From Nocardioides zeae (GTDB lineage: Bacteria > Actinomycetota > Actinomycetes > Propionibacteriales > Nocardioidaceae): a stretch of 64,000 nucleotides of DNA. Shown here one piece after another: positions 35,292 to 44,021 of this stretch (position 1 is the stretch's first letter; each line of letters starts with the position of its first letter). Where the stretch lies: assembly GCF_030818655.1 (NCBI RefSeq), contig NZ_JAUTAN010000001.1:3658001-3722000 (forward strand). The letters run 5' to 3'. The notes under the pieces are model-generated. The model was given only the letters and a program-made list of their open reading frames with translations. It was not told the origin of the DNA and ran no database searches. The translations under genes and the position numbers were made by a program.

Positions 35292-36049
35292 GGGCGGGCG
35301 CGCCCCCGACGCACCAGGAGCACCGCGACGACGCCGAGCACGCCGCACCACACGCCCAGGTTGAGCAGCGGGACCCAGAGCGGGTCGGTGCCGAGGTCGG
35401 AACCGTCGTTCGAGATGAGGCGGCCCTCCGTGACGGGGTAGCGGGCGAGCGTGGCGTACCCGTAGAGCGGCGTGAACTTCGCGATCGTCAGCAGGGTGCC
35501 GCTCAGGGGCACGAACACGTTGCCCAGGAACGCCAGGATCACGACCATACCGCTCGCCGCGCTCACCGCGGCCTCGCTCCGGAACGCGAGCCCCGCGCAC
35601 AGGCCGAACAGGGCGAAGACGACCGAGCCGACTGCGATCGCGAGCAGGCTCAGCGCCCACGCGGACGCGGTGCCGGAGGCGCCGGTGAGCGCGCCGACGA
35701 CCGAGATGAGGGCCACGGGCAGCAGCGAGACCAGCACCGCGAGGGCGGCCTTCACGACCACGAAGCCGAGGTCGGGCAGCGGCGTCAGGCCCAGCTGGCG
35801 GCCCCAGCCCTGCAGGCGCTCGACGGCGGCGGTGCCGCCGATGCCGACGGTGGCGGTCACCGCGCCGTACGCCGCCATCGACAGCATGATGTAGAGCGCC
35901 ACGTTGCCGTTGCCGACCGAGGCCTGCGAGCCGTCCTGGGTGGCGCCGAAGACGACGTAGAGGAACGCCGGCAGGGCGACGATGAAGAACAGGCTCGCGC
36001 GGTCGCGGAGGATGCGGCGGAGCTCGAGGCCGAGGTAGGTCGTGTTCAT
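35288..36049 (-). CDS. ABC-2 type transporter permease
   Basis: 253 residues with six membrane segments. It starts NTTYLGLELRRILRDRASLFFIVALPAFLYVVFG, typical of ABC-2 permeases, and has the conserved VFVPLSGTLLTIAKFTPLYGYA near the C-terminus. It forms an exporter with the ATPase encoded just upstream (4-bp overlap). A lipid, antibiotic or peptide substrate is likely; none is visible in the sequence. Confidence 0.9.
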   Translation of the reverse strand: MNTTYLGLELRRILRDRASLFFIVALPAFLYVVFGATQDGSQASVGNGNVALYIMLSMAAYGAVTATVGIGGTAAVERLQGWGRQLGLTPLPDLGFVVVKAALAVLVSLLPVALISVVGALTGASGTASAWALSLLAIAVGSVVFALFGLCAGLAFRSEAAVSAASGMVVILAFLGNVFVPLSGTLLTIAKFTPLYGYATLARYPVTEGRLISNDGSDLGTDPLWVPLLNLGVWCGVLGVVAVLLVRRGRARP

Positions 36050-37044
36050 CGGGACTCCTCCTGGGGAGCGGTCGCACCGGCGGATGCGCTGGTGAGGGCG
36101 ACGAAGGCGTCGTCGAGGGAGCCGGCCACGACCTCGAGGTCGTGGGCGCCGACGTCGACGAGGAGCGCGCGGGCCACCGCGTCGGAGTCGGTGGCGACCA
36201 CCGTGACGCGACCGGACTCGTCGACCGTCACGCTGGCGGCGCCGGGGTGACGGCGCAGGCCGACGAGCGTCGCGTGCCGCGCGTCGAACGACAGCGTCGC
36301 CGGCAGGGTGGCGCGCACCGTGCGGCCCGACGCCCGCGACCGGATCTCGGCGGTCGTGCCGTCGGCGATCACGCGGCCGTCGGCCACGACGACGATGCGG
36401 TCGGCGAACTGGTCCGCCTCCTCGAGGTAGTGCGTGGCGAACACGACCGTCCGGCCGCCGGCGGCCTCCGCGTGCATCGCCGCCCAGAAGTCGCGGCGGG
36501 CCGTCACGTCCATGCCCGCGGTCGGCTCGTCGAGGACGAGCAGGTCGGGCTCGGGCAGCAGTGCCAGCGCGAACCGCAGCCGCTGCTGCTCCCCGCCCGA
36601 GCACTTCGAGACCAGCCGGGACGCGAGCCCGGTGAGGCCGGCGCGCTCGAGCACGTCGTCGACGGGTGCGGGGTGCCGGTACGTCGACGCGACGAGCCGC
36701 ACCGTCTCCCCGACCGTGAGGTCGTGGAGCAGGCCGCCGGTCTGCAGCACCGCCGAGACGCGGGCCGTCGCGATCGCCCGGCGGGGCGCGAGGCCGACGA
36801 CCTCGACGCTGCCGCTCGTCGGCTCGGTGAGGCCCAGGAGCATGTCGAGGGTCGTCGTCTTGCCGGCGCCGTTGGGACCGAGGACGGCCACCACCTCGCC
36901 GGGCTGGATCGTCAGGTCGATGCCCCGGACGGCCGTCACGTCGCCGGCGCGGGTGTGGAACGTCTTGGTCAGGGCCCGCAGCGCGACCGCGGGGCCGTCG
37001 TGCGGCCGGGTGGCGCGGGGCCCGTCGGGGTGGGTCGTGGTCAT
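36046..37044 (-). CDS. ABC transporter ATP-binding protein
   Basis: 332 residues from ATG 37044. Walker A VLGPNGAGKTTTLDMLLG, Q-loop VLQTGGLLHDLTVGETV, signature KCSGGEQQRLRFALALL, Walker B DLLVLDEPTAGMDV, H-loop VFATHYLEEADQFAD. The extra C-terminal 100 residues are those of the DrrA/CcmA drug-exporter group. First gene of the ATPase-permease-kinase-regulator operon, so export and sensing are made together. TGTCA half-sites lie 45 bp upstream. Confidence 0.93.
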   Translation of the reverse strand: MTTTHPDGPRATRPHDGPAVALRALTKTFHTRAGDVTAVRGIDLTIQPGEVVAVLGPNGAGKTTTLDMLLGLTEPTSGSVEVVGLAPRRAIATARVSAVLQTGGLLHDLTVGETVRLVASTYRHPAPVDDVLERAGLTGLASRLVSKCSGGEQQRLRFALALLPEPDLLVLDEPTAGMDVTARRDFWAAMHAEAAGGRTVVFATHYLEEADQFADRIVVVADGRVIADGTTAEIRSRASGRTVRATLPATLSFDARHATLVGLRRHPGAASVTVDESGRVTVVATDSDAVARALLVDVGAHDLEVVAGSLDDAFVALTSASAGATAPQEESR

Positions 37045-37088
37045 GGCCCGAGCCTGCCGCCGGGAGGCGGTCCGGCGCCGTGCCCGCC

Positions 37089-37116
37089 TGTCACGATCCT
37101 GCCGTGACACCTGTCA
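37089..37116. promoter_or_regulatory. TGTCA/TGACA half-site cluster in a divergent promoter region
   Basis: TGTCAC-N9-GTGACA (37089-37109) overlaps TGACA-cc-TGTCA (37105-37116) in the 106-bp gap between the divergent ABC ATPase and semialdehyde dehydrogenase genes. It is probably the response-regulator or another dimeric factor's site. The spacing differs from the 13697 and 22314 sites. Confidence 0.5.
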
Positions 37117-37150
37117 TGCGGGCGCTGGTGCGCGGTGGCACCCTGGCTCC

Positions 37151-38608
37151 ATGAGCGCACTCCCGGACGGCATCCTGACCCCTCGGCTCTACATCGGCGG
37201 CACGTGGCGCGACGCCGACGAGGGCGAGACCTTCGACGTGCTGGACCCTGCTGACGAGTCCGTCCTCGCGACCGTCGCCGACGGCACCGCGGACGACGCG
37301 GTCGCCGCCCTCGACGCCGCGGTGGCCGCCCAGCGCGACTGGGCCCGGACCGCGCCGCGGGAGCGCGGCGAGATCCTGCGCGCGGCGTACGAGCGGATCA
37401 CCGAGCGCACCGACGACTTCGCCCGGCTGATCAGCCTCGAGATGGGCAAGCCGCTGAAGGAGGCGGCGGGCGAGGTGGCGTACGGCGCGGAGTTCCTGCG
37501 CTGGTTCGCCGAGGAGGCCGTGCGGATCCACGGGCGGTGGATGGACGCGCCCGCCGGCGGGTCGCGGCTGCTCACCGTCAAGAAGCCGGTCGGCCCCTGC
37601 CTGCTCATCACGCCCTGGAACTTCCCCATCGCGATGGCCACCCGCAAGATCGGGCCCGCCATCGCCGCCGGCTGCACGATGGTCGTCAAGCCCGCCGCGC
37701 TCACGCCCCTCACGACGCTGGCCGTGGCCCAGGTGTTCGAGGAGGTCGGCCTGCCCGCCGGCGTGCTCAACGTCGTGACGTCCACGCGGTCCGGTGAGGT
37801 CTCCTCGACCCTCATGGCGGACGAGCGGCTGCGGAAGGTGTCCTTCACCGGGTCGACCCCGGTCGGCAAGAAGCTGGTGGAGCAGTCGAGCGAGCAGCTG
37901 CAGCGGCTCTCCATGGAGCTCGGCGGCAACGCGCCCTTCATCGTGTTCGAGGACGCCGACGTCGACGCGGCGGTCGAGGGCGCCGTGCTCGCCAAGATGC
38001 GCAACATGGGGGAGGCGTGCACCGCCGCCAACCGGTTCCTCGTGCACGAGTCCGTCGCGGCCGACTTCTCCGCAGCGCTCGCGGAGCGCATGGGTGGGAT
38101 GCGGCTGGGACGCGGCCAGGACGACGGCGTCGAGGTCGGGCCGCTCGTGCAGGCCAAGGCCGTCGAGGAGATCGACCAGCTCGTCACCGACGCCGTGCAC
38201 GACGGGGCCCGGGTGCTGACCGGGGGCGCGGTGCCTGACGGGCCGGGCTACTTCTACCCGCCGACCGTGCTCACCGACGTGCCCCACGAGTCCGCCATCG
38301 CGACCACCGAGATCTTCGGTCCCGTCGCGCCCATCTCGACCTTCACCACGGAGGACGAGGCGGTCGAGCGGGCGAACGCGACGGAGTACGGCCTCGCGTC
38401 CTACGTGTTCACCCGCGACATCGAGCGGACGATCCGGATGGCGGAGCGGCTCGACTACGGCATGGTCGGGATCAACACCGGGCTGCTGTCCAACCCCGCC
38501 GCGCCGTTCGGAGGCGTGAAGCAGTCGGGCTTCGGGCGCGAGGGCGGGTTCGAGGGCATCGAGGAGTACCTCGAGACGACGTACGTCGGGATCGCCGTGG
38601 GGGGCTGA
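37151..38608 (+). CDS. gabD: NAD(P)-dependent succinate-semialdehyde dehydrogenase
   Basis: 485 residues. The aldehyde dehydrogenase superfamily is shown by PWNFPIAMATRKIGPAIAAGCTMVVKPA, VSFTGSTPVGKKL, the catalytic Glu in SMELGGNAPFIVFEDADVD and the nucleophilic Cys in NMGEACTAANRFLVH. EIFGPVAPISTF and KQSGFGREGG also fit. The overall match (LEMGKPLKEAAGEVAYGAEFLRWFAEEAVRIHG) is to the GabD branch oxidising succinate semialdehyde to succinate. No GABA aminotransferase is adjacent. Confidence 0.9.
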   Translation: MSALPDGILTPRLYIGGTWRDADEGETFDVLDPADESVLATVADGTADDAVAALDAAVAAQRDWARTAPRERGEILRAAYERITERTDDFARLISLEMGKPLKEAAGEVAYGAEFLRWFAEEAVRIHGRWMDAPAGGSRLLTVKKPVGPCLLITPWNFPIAMATRKIGPAIAAGCTMVVKPAALTPLTTLAVAQVFEEVGLPAGVLNVVTSTRSGEVSSTLMADERLRKVSFTGSTPVGKKLVEQSSEQLQRLSMELGGNAPFIVFEDADVDAAVEGAVLAKMRNMGEACTAANRFLVHESVAADFSAALAERMGGMRLGRGQDDGVEVGPLVQAKAVEEIDQLVTDAVHDGARVLTGGAVPDGPGYFYPPTVLTDVPHESAIATTEIFGPVAPISTFTTEDEAVERANATEYGLASYVFTRDIERTIRMAERLDYGMVGINTGLLSNPAAPFGGVKQSGFGREGGFEGIEEYLETTYVGIAVGG

Positions 38609-38622
38609 GGGCCCCTGGCACT

Positions 38623-38707
38623 TTCCCCGGTCGACCGGGGAACACGCCGCTTGGACCATCAACATTGATGGTCTAAGCGACACTTTCCCCGGTCGACCGG
38701 GGAAAGT
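38623..38707. repeat. Triple palindrome between convergent genes
   Basis: Two copies of the palindrome TTCCCCGGTCGACCGGGGAA (38623-38642 and 38685-38704; the second extends to a perfect 26-bp palindrome, 38682-38707) flank a central palindrome at 38648-38679. The central one has 9-bp perfect arms GACCATCAA and TTGATGGTC, widened to CGCTT/AAGCG. The centre is AT-rich for this DNA. A terminator for gabD and the reductase is possible, but the nested order is unusual. Confidence 0.85.
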
Positions 38708-38716
38708 TGAGGCGAC

Positions 38717-39649
38717 TCAGCGAGCGCCCAACGCCGCCATGTCGTCGGCGAGCAGGTCGGCGGCGGCGCCGGCGCCGGCCATCTGGCCCGCGGCCATCGC
38801 CGCGATCACCGACGGCATCGGCATCGGGAGCGACGCTCGGTGGGCCAGGTCGCCGCCGGCGAACACGCCGGGCATGCTCGTGCGACCCATGTCGTCGATC
38901 TCGACGCAGCCGGACGGCAGCAGGGTGAGCCCGAGCTGCTCCGCGAAGGGCGCCGCCTGGTGGAACGTCGGCGTCACCAGTACGCCGATGGCGTCGATCG
39001 TCGCGCCGTCGGAGAGCAGGACGCGGGCGCCCTCGCCGTACCGCTCGAAGCGCTCGACCTCCGCCTCCACGACCGTCGCGCCGAGCGCCTCCAGCTGCGC
39101 GCGGATCTCGGGCTCCACGGGCTGGCCGTCGGCGAGCACCGAGATGCGGCCGGCGATGCGGCGCATGAGGGCGGTGCCGTGCACCTGCGGCGCCCCGGCG
39201 CCGAGGACCACGAGGTGCCCGTCGCGGAACTCGTGGCCGTGGCAGAACGGGCACTGGGCGGCGACGGTGCCCCACAGCTCGTCGAGGCCCTGCTTGGCCG
39301 GGAGCTCGTCGCGGAGACCGGTGGCCAGCACGACCCGGCGGGCCCGCACGGTGGTGCCGTCGCCGAGCGTGGCGGCGAAGCCGGTCGTGACGTCCCCGGC
39401 GATCGACGCGACGCTGGTCTCGCGCAGCTCGATGTCGTAGTCGTCCAGCTGCTCCCGCGCCTGCGCGCGGAACTCGACCGGCGGGCGACCGTCGTGGGTG
39501 AGGACGTTGTGCATGTGCTCGACGGTGGCGTTGCGGTAGCGACCGGAGTCGACGAGCGTCACCGAGCGGTGGATGCGGCCCAGGGTGAGGGCCGCCTGGA
39601 GGCCGGCGGGACCGCCGCCGACGACGAGGGCGTCACGGATCTCGGACAT
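38717..39649 (-). CDS. Thioredoxin-reductase-like NAD(P)/FAD-dependent oxidoreductase
   Basis: 310 residues. FAD-binding DALVVGGGPAGLQAALTLGRIHRSV, a redox CxxC in VAAQCPFCHGHEFRDG, an NAD(P)-binding stretch (LVVLGAGAPQVHGTALMRRI, without the perfect GxGxxA) and the FAD-closing GVFAGGDLAHRASLPMPM. This is the YpdA/TrxB-like group seen with MerR regulators, rather than classical TrxB. It probably reduces a disulfide or a small electrophile. Divergent from the MerR gene, 64 bp apart. Confidence 0.85.
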   Translation of the reverse strand: MSEIRDALVVGGGPAGLQAALTLGRIHRSVTLVDSGRYRNATVEHMHNVLTHDGRPPVEFRAQAREQLDDYDIELRETSVASIAGDVTTGFAATLGDGTTVRARRVVLATGLRDELPAKQGLDELWGTVAAQCPFCHGHEFRDGHLVVLGAGAPQVHGTALMRRIAGRISVLADGQPVEPEIRAQLEALGATVVEAEVERFERYGEGARVLLSDGATIDAIGVLVTPTFHQAAPFAEQLGLTLLPSGCVEIDDMGRTSMPGVFAGGDLAHRASLPMPMPSVIAAMAAGQMAGAGAAADLLADDMAALGAR

Positions 39650-39681
39650 GGTGGTGCTCCTTCACGGATGGTGGGTGCTTG

Positions 39682-39722
39682 CGCTGGTCACCAGCGTGTG
39701 ACTTCATGTCGGGATGAAGTCA
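39682..39722. promoter_or_regulatory. Two palindromes in the MerR/reductase divergent promoter
   Basis: CGCTGG-tca-CCAGCG (39682-39696) and TGACTTCAT-gtcggg-ATGAAGTCA (39699-39722) have perfect arms. The second covers the MerR start codon itself, whose first three codons are its right arm. MerR sites typically sit in the spacer of a divergent promoter, so this suits autoregulation and control of the reductase. Confidence 0.6.
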
Positions 39723-40181
39723 AGCGAGTGGAGCATCGGGGCTGCGGCGAGCCGGTTCGGGCTCGAGACGCACGTGCTGCGGCACTGGGAGGACGAGGGC
39801 CTGCTCGAGCCGGGGCGCGACGGTGCGGGCCGGCGGCGCTACGCCGAGCGCGACGTCGTGCGGATCGCCGCCATCGTGCGCAACAAGGCGGCGGGGATGA
39901 CGCTGGAGCAGATCCGGATCCTGCTCGACAGCGAGGCCGAGGGGCGGCGCGAGGTGCTGCAGGCCCACCTCGACGACATCGCCGAGCGGATGCGGTCGAT
40001 GGAGCTGTGGCGCGAGATGACGGAGCACGCCCTCGGCTGCCGGGCGCACGACGTCACCAACTGCCCGCGCTACAAGGGGTTCCTCGCCGACCTGCTGGAC
40101 GAGTCGCGTCCGCGGCCGGCGTTGCCGCCGGAGGTGAGCTGGGAGGGAGCGGTACGCCGCGCGCGGGCCGCCGTCGACTGA
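39714..40181 (+). CDS. MerR family transcriptional regulator
   Basis: 155 residues. N-terminal winged HTH: WSIGAAASRFGLETHVLRHWEDEGLLEPGRDGAGRRRYAERDVVRIAAI in overlapping motifs (HVLRHWEDEGLL, RRRYAERDVVRI). A coiled-coil dimer helix follows (LEQIRILLDSEAEGRREVLQAHLDDIAERM). The C-terminal end has two Cys (LGCRAHDVTNCPRYKGF) that could sense metal or redox state. It likely activates the divergent reductase. The ATG at 39714 lies inside the operator palindrome; there is almost no leader. Confidence 0.88.
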   Translation: MKSSEWSIGAAASRFGLETHVLRHWEDEGLLEPGRDGAGRRRYAERDVVRIAAIVRNKAAGMTLEQIRILLDSEAEGRREVLQAHLDDIAERMRSMELWREMTEHALGCRAHDVTNCPRYKGFLADLLDESRPRPALPPEVSWEGAVRRARAAVD

Positions 40182-40188
40182 GACGACT

Positions 40189-40242
40189 CCGGGACGTCAT
40201 GCGCGGTGGCTGCGGGGGCAGCCGGGGCGCATGACGTCCCGG
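40189..40242. terminator. Bidirectional hairpin between merR and flotillin genes
   Basis: CCGGGACGTCATGCGC (40189-40204) and its exact complement GCGCATGACGTCCCGG (40227-40242) flank a loop which itself pairs weakly. It lies between convergent genes. It is unrelated in sequence to the TCGTGG family. Confidence 0.8.
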
Positions 40243-40249
40243 GAGGGGG

Positions 40250-41794
40250 TCAGGCGGTGGGCTGCTCGGAGGCGCTGCCCGGGGTGTCGGACACGCTGGA
40301 CCCGAGGCCGATCTTGTCGGCCGCGGACCCGACGGACCGCTTGATGAGGGCGTCGAGGTCGAGACCGGTCGACGTCTTCAGCATGTCGAGCGTCTGCACG
40401 AGGTTGTCGGTGACCTGCTTCGGGATCGCGCCGGCGCCGTCGGTCGAGACGACGGTCAGCTTGTCGATCGCGGCGATGGGGGCCGCGACCTCCTTCGCGA
40501 TCTGGGGCAGGACCTCGATGAGCATCTGCAGCACAGCGGCGTCGTTGTAGTGCGCGAACGCCTCGGCGCGCTTGTCCATCGCCTCCGCCTCGGCCTGGCC
40601 GACAGCGAGCACGGCCGCGGCCTGGGCCTCACCCTCGGCCCGGACGGCCTCGGCCTCGGCGACACGACGGGCGCGCTCCGCGGCACCGCGGCGCTCACCC
40701 TCGATGGCCTCGGCCTCGGCCAGCGCGGAACGACGGGCCTTCTCGGCCTCACCGTTGAGGCGCGCCTCCTGGGCCTTGGCCTCGGCGGCCGCGATCGTCG
40801 AGGCCTTGCGGGCCTCGGCGGCCGCGATCTCGGCGGAGCGCTTCGCCTCGGCGTCCTGCTCCACGCGGTAGCGCTCGGCGTCGGCCGGCTTGCGCACCTT
40901 GGTTTCCAGCTCGCGCTCGGTCAGCGCGGCCTGGCGCACGGCGACCTTCTCCTGCTCGAGGAGGATCGCCTGGTCCTGGTCGGCCTGGGCGAGCGGGCCG
41001 GCCGCGGCGGCACGGGCCTGGGCGGCGTCGGTCTCGACCCGGATCTCGGCCTGCTTCAGCGCGAGGGCGCGCTGCGAGATCGCGATCTCCTCCTCGGCGG
41101 CGATGCGGGCCTGCTCGGCGGCCTGGCGGGCGTTGGCCTCCGCGATCGAGGCCTCCTGCTGGATGCGCGCCGCCTCGGGACGACCGAGGTCGGCCAGGTA
41201 GGACCCGTCGTCGGTGACGTCCTGGATCTGGAACGTGTCGAGGATGAGGCCCTGGCCGGTCAGCGAGTTCTCCGACTCGTCGGCCACGCGCTGCGCGAAC
41301 GCGGCGCGGTCGCGGATGATCTGCTCGACGGTGAGGCCACCGACGATGGAGCGCAGCGCACCGGCGAGCACCTCCTGGGTGAACGGCTCGATGTCGCCCT
41401 GCTGGGACAGGAAGCGCTGCGCGGCGAGACGGATCTGGTCGGCGTTGCCGCCCACCTTGACGATGGCGACGCCCTCGACGTTGAGCTTGATGCCCTGGCC
41501 CGAGACCGCACCGCGGATCTGCACCGAGATGCGCCGCGACGACAGGTCGAGGTTGCCGAGCTTCTGGACGAACGGGATGACGAACGTGCCGCCCCCCATG
41601 ACGACCTTCTGGCCCGAGAGGTCGGTGGTGAGCTCACCCGTCTCCGGGTTGACCACCGCCTTGCCCTTGCGGCCCGTGACGATGAACGCCTCGTTGGGGC
41701 CGGCGACCTTGTAGCGGCTGGTGATGAGCAGCACCAGCAGCACGAAGAGGACGACGAATCCGATGATCGATGTCAGTACCGGGTCCATGTACAT
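40250..41794 (-). CDS. Flotillin-like SPFH domain protein
   Basis: 514 residues. An N-terminal membrane segment (PVLTSIIGFVVLFVLLVLLITSRY) is followed by the SPFH domain (FIVTGRKGKAVVNPETGELTTDL, GTFVIPFVQKLGNLDLSSRRISVQI). A very long Ala/Glu coiled coil then runs about residues 215-430 (QQEASIAEANARQAAEQARIA type heptads), with LQMLIEVLPQIAKEVAAPI at the end. Flotillins scaffold membrane microdomains. It is downstream of an NfeD-like gene, the usual partner, 37 bp away. A start at ATG 41788 is possible. Confidence 0.92.
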   Translation of the reverse strand: MYMDPVLTSIIGFVVLFVLLVLLITSRYKVAGPNEAFIVTGRKGKAVVNPETGELTTDLSGQKVVMGGGTFVIPFVQKLGNLDLSSRRISVQIRGAVSGQGIKLNVEGVAIVKVGGNADQIRLAAQRFLSQQGDIEPFTQEVLAGALRSIVGGLTVEQIIRDRAAFAQRVADESENSLTGQGLILDTFQIQDVTDDGSYLADLGRPEAARIQQEASIAEANARQAAEQARIAAEEEIAISQRALALKQAEIRVETDAAQARAAAAGPLAQADQDQAILLEQEKVAVRQAALTERELETKVRKPADAERYRVEQDAEAKRSAEIAAAEARKASTIAAAEAKAQEARLNGEAEKARRSALAEAEAIEGERRGAAERARRVAEAEAVRAEGEAQAAAVLAVGQAEAEAMDKRAEAFAHYNDAAVLQMLIEVLPQIAKEVAAPIAAIDKLTVVSTDGAGAIPKQVTDNLVQTLDMLKTSTGLDLDALIKRSVGSAADKIGLGSSVSDTPGSASEQPTA

Positions 41795-41831
41795 GGGCCT
41801 TTCGGTCGTGGATGTGCAGGTCGTGCGGGGG

Positions 41832-42329
41832 TCAGGGGAGGACGTCGTACGTCGCGGCGACCGTCACGGCGGTCGGTGAGAGCACACCGGTGACGTGCAC
41901 CTCGGTGCCCGCGGGGAGCGCACGCTCGGCCTGGGCGTTGAACCGGAGGGTGTGGCCGCCGCGGCGGACGGTGATCGCGCCGTACCCGCCCTCGGGGATC
42001 GCGGACACCACCTGGGCGTCCCAGCCCAGGACGTCGCGCGTCGTCGGGGTCTCGTCGGTGGCGCCCGTGCGCACGAGGCGGGTCAGCCACGCGCTGAACC
42101 AGCCGACGAGCAGACCGGCGCCGGCGCCGATGCCGGTGGCCACGAGCTGCGGGGCGCCCGCGCCCTGCGCGATCGCGCCGCCGAAGCCGAGGGCGGAGAC
42201 GAAGCCGCCGAGCGCGGCCGTGGAGAACCAGTCGCCGGCGAGGCCGTCGAGGTCGAGGATGCCGTCGAGGAGGAGGGAGAGCAGGAGCACGCCGACGCCG
42301 CAGATTCCGATGATCACGAAGGGGGTCAC
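41832..42329 (-). CDS. NfeD-like membrane protein
   Basis: 165 residues from GTG 42329 (GAGGAG upstream; GTG 42338 is an alternative). Two or three membrane segments with an acidic loop (GILDLDGLAGDWFSTAALGGFVSALGFGGA) precede a C-terminal OB-like domain (GWDAQVVSAIPEGGYGAITVRRGGHTLRFNAQAERALPAGTEVHV in parts). Short NfeD1b-type proteins lacking the protease domain accompany flotillins and help organise or stabilise them. Confidence 0.85.
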   Translation of the reverse strand: MTPFVIIGICGVGVLLLSLLLDGILDLDGLAGDWFSTAALGGFVSALGFGGAIAQGAGAPQLVATGIGAGAGLLVGWFSAWLTRLVRTGATDETPTTRDVLGWDAQVVSAIPEGGYGAITVRRGGHTLRFNAQAERALPAGTEVHVTGVLSPTAVTVAATYDVLP

Positions 42330-42480
42330 GGGCAGCACGTCTCCTCGGGGCAAGGGGGCGGTGCACCTCGTCCTACCCCCGCGTCCACCCTCGCACACCT
42401 CTGCCGTCGTCGCCGGGCCGCGTCCCCAGGGTGGGGAAGAGCACCCGGGACTGTCGCCAGGGCGTGGCAGGCTGGACGTC

Positions 42481-43941
42481 ATGTCGAGCGCACACCCCCA
42501 GGGCACCCCGGGACCTCCGACCACGATCGTGCTGTTCGGCGCGACCGGCGACCTCGCGCGGCGCAAGCTGCTGCCCGGGATGCTGCACCTGCTGCGCTCG
42601 GGCCTGCTGCCCCGCGTGCAGATCGTCGGCACGTCGCTCGAGGAGCACACGCGCGACTCGTTCGTCGAGTTCGCCCACCGGGCCATCCAGGAGTTCTCCC
42701 CCGACACGACCGACGCGGAGTGGAAGGACTTCGCCCAGCGCCTGTTCTGGGCGCCGGGCGGCACGGCGGAGTCGCTGCGCAAGGCCGTCGAGGAGGCCGA
42801 GGGCGAGTGCGAGGGGCCGCAGCGGCGGTTGCACTACCTGTCGGTGCCCCCGCGGGCGGCCCTGGCGGTCATCCACACACTGCGCGATGCCGACCTCGTG
42901 GAGGGCTCGCGCGTCATCATGGAGAAGCCGTTCGGCACCGACCTGGAGAGCGCGAAGCAGCTCAACGCGGCCGTGCACGCGGTCTTCGACGAGTCGCAGG
43001 TGTTCCGCATCGACCACTTCCTCGGCAAGGAGGCGGCGCTCAACATCCTCGCGTTCCGCTTCGCCAACGGGCTGTTCGAGCCCGTGTGGAACCGCAACAT
43101 GATCGACCACGTGCAGATCGACGTGCCGGAGAGGCTGGGGCTCGAGCAGCGGGCGTCGTTCTACGAGTCGACGGGTGCCTACCGCGACATGGTGGTGACC
43201 CACCTCTTCCAGGTGCTGGCGTTCACGGCGATGGAGGCCCCGACGGCCCTCGACCCCCAGTCGATCACCGAGGAGAAGTTCAAGGTCTTCCGGTCGATGC
43301 TGCCGATCCACCCCGACGACGTGGTGCGGGGGCAGTACCTGGGCTACCGGGAGGAGCCCGGCGTCGACCCGGAGTCGGAGACGGAGACGTTCATCGCGCT
43401 GCGCTGCTTCGTCGACAACTGGCGCTGGGCGGGGGTGCCGTTCTACCTGCGCACGGGGAAGAAGCTCGCCGAGGGCCAGCGGATCATCTCGGTGGCGTTC
43501 AAGGAGCCGCCCAAGTCGATGTTCCCCGAGGGCTCGGGCATCGGCCAGCACGGCCCCGACCACCTGACCTTCGACCTGGCGGACCAGGCCCGGGTGTCGC
43601 TGTCGTTCTACGGCAAGCGGCCCGGCCCCGGCTTCCGCCTCGACAAGGTGTCGATGCAGTTCTCGGTGGAGGACACGACCTGGGCCGGCTCCGTGCTGGA
43701 GGCCTACGAGCGCCTCATCCTCGAGGCGACCAAGGGCAACCACACCCTGTTCACGACGGCCGAGGGCGTCGAGCGCCTCTGGGAGATCTCGACCCCGCTG
43801 CTGGAGGACCCGCCGCCGGTGCGGCCCTACGAGCCCGGCACGTGGGGGCCCAACCAGATCCACCAGCTCATCGCGCCGCGCGCCTGGCGGCTCCCGTTCG
43901 AGCGGAAGTGGCGGGAGCGCACCACGCGCGACGACGCGTGA
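42481..43941 (+). CDS. zwf: Glucose-6-phosphate 1-dehydrogenase
   Basis: 486 residues; first enzyme of the oxidative pentose phosphate path, making NADPH. NADP site TTIVLFGATGDLARRKLLPGML; active site RIDHFLGKEAALNILAFRFANG with the catalytic His; YESTGAYRDMVVTHLFQVLAF; and RTGKKLAEGQRIISVAFKEPP. Full length. It stands apart from a tkt/tal cluster, unlike the classical actinobacterial zwf-opcA set, so this may be a second zwf copy. It shares a promoter gap with NfeD. Confidence 0.94.
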   Translation: MSSAHPQGTPGPPTTIVLFGATGDLARRKLLPGMLHLLRSGLLPRVQIVGTSLEEHTRDSFVEFAHRAIQEFSPDTTDAEWKDFAQRLFWAPGGTAESLRKAVEEAEGECEGPQRRLHYLSVPPRAALAVIHTLRDADLVEGSRVIMEKPFGTDLESAKQLNAAVHAVFDESQVFRIDHFLGKEAALNILAFRFANGLFEPVWNRNMIDHVQIDVPERLGLEQRASFYESTGAYRDMVVTHLFQVLAFTAMEAPTALDPQSITEEKFKVFRSMLPIHPDDVVRGQYLGYREEPGVDPESETETFIALRCFVDNWRWAGVPFYLRTGKKLAEGQRIISVAFKEPPKSMFPEGSGIGQHGPDHLTFDLADQARVSLSFYGKRPGPGFRLDKVSMQFSVEDTTWAGSVLEAYERLILEATKGNHTLFTTAEGVERLWEISTPLLEDPPPVRPYEPGTWGPNQIHQLIAPRAWRLPFERKWRERTTRDDA

Positions 43942-44021
43942 ACGGTCGGTGACGGCGGCGGCTCCGCGGGGTTCAACCGGTCCGGCCGGGGGTAGCCAGC
44001 GCACCGGAGGTGGGGGTCATC

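Noticed and set aside
42338..42782. Longer NfeD-like protein starting antisense to zwf
   Set aside because: The extension is antisense to the zwf N-terminus and not NfeD-like; the membrane protein begins at PFVIIGICG.
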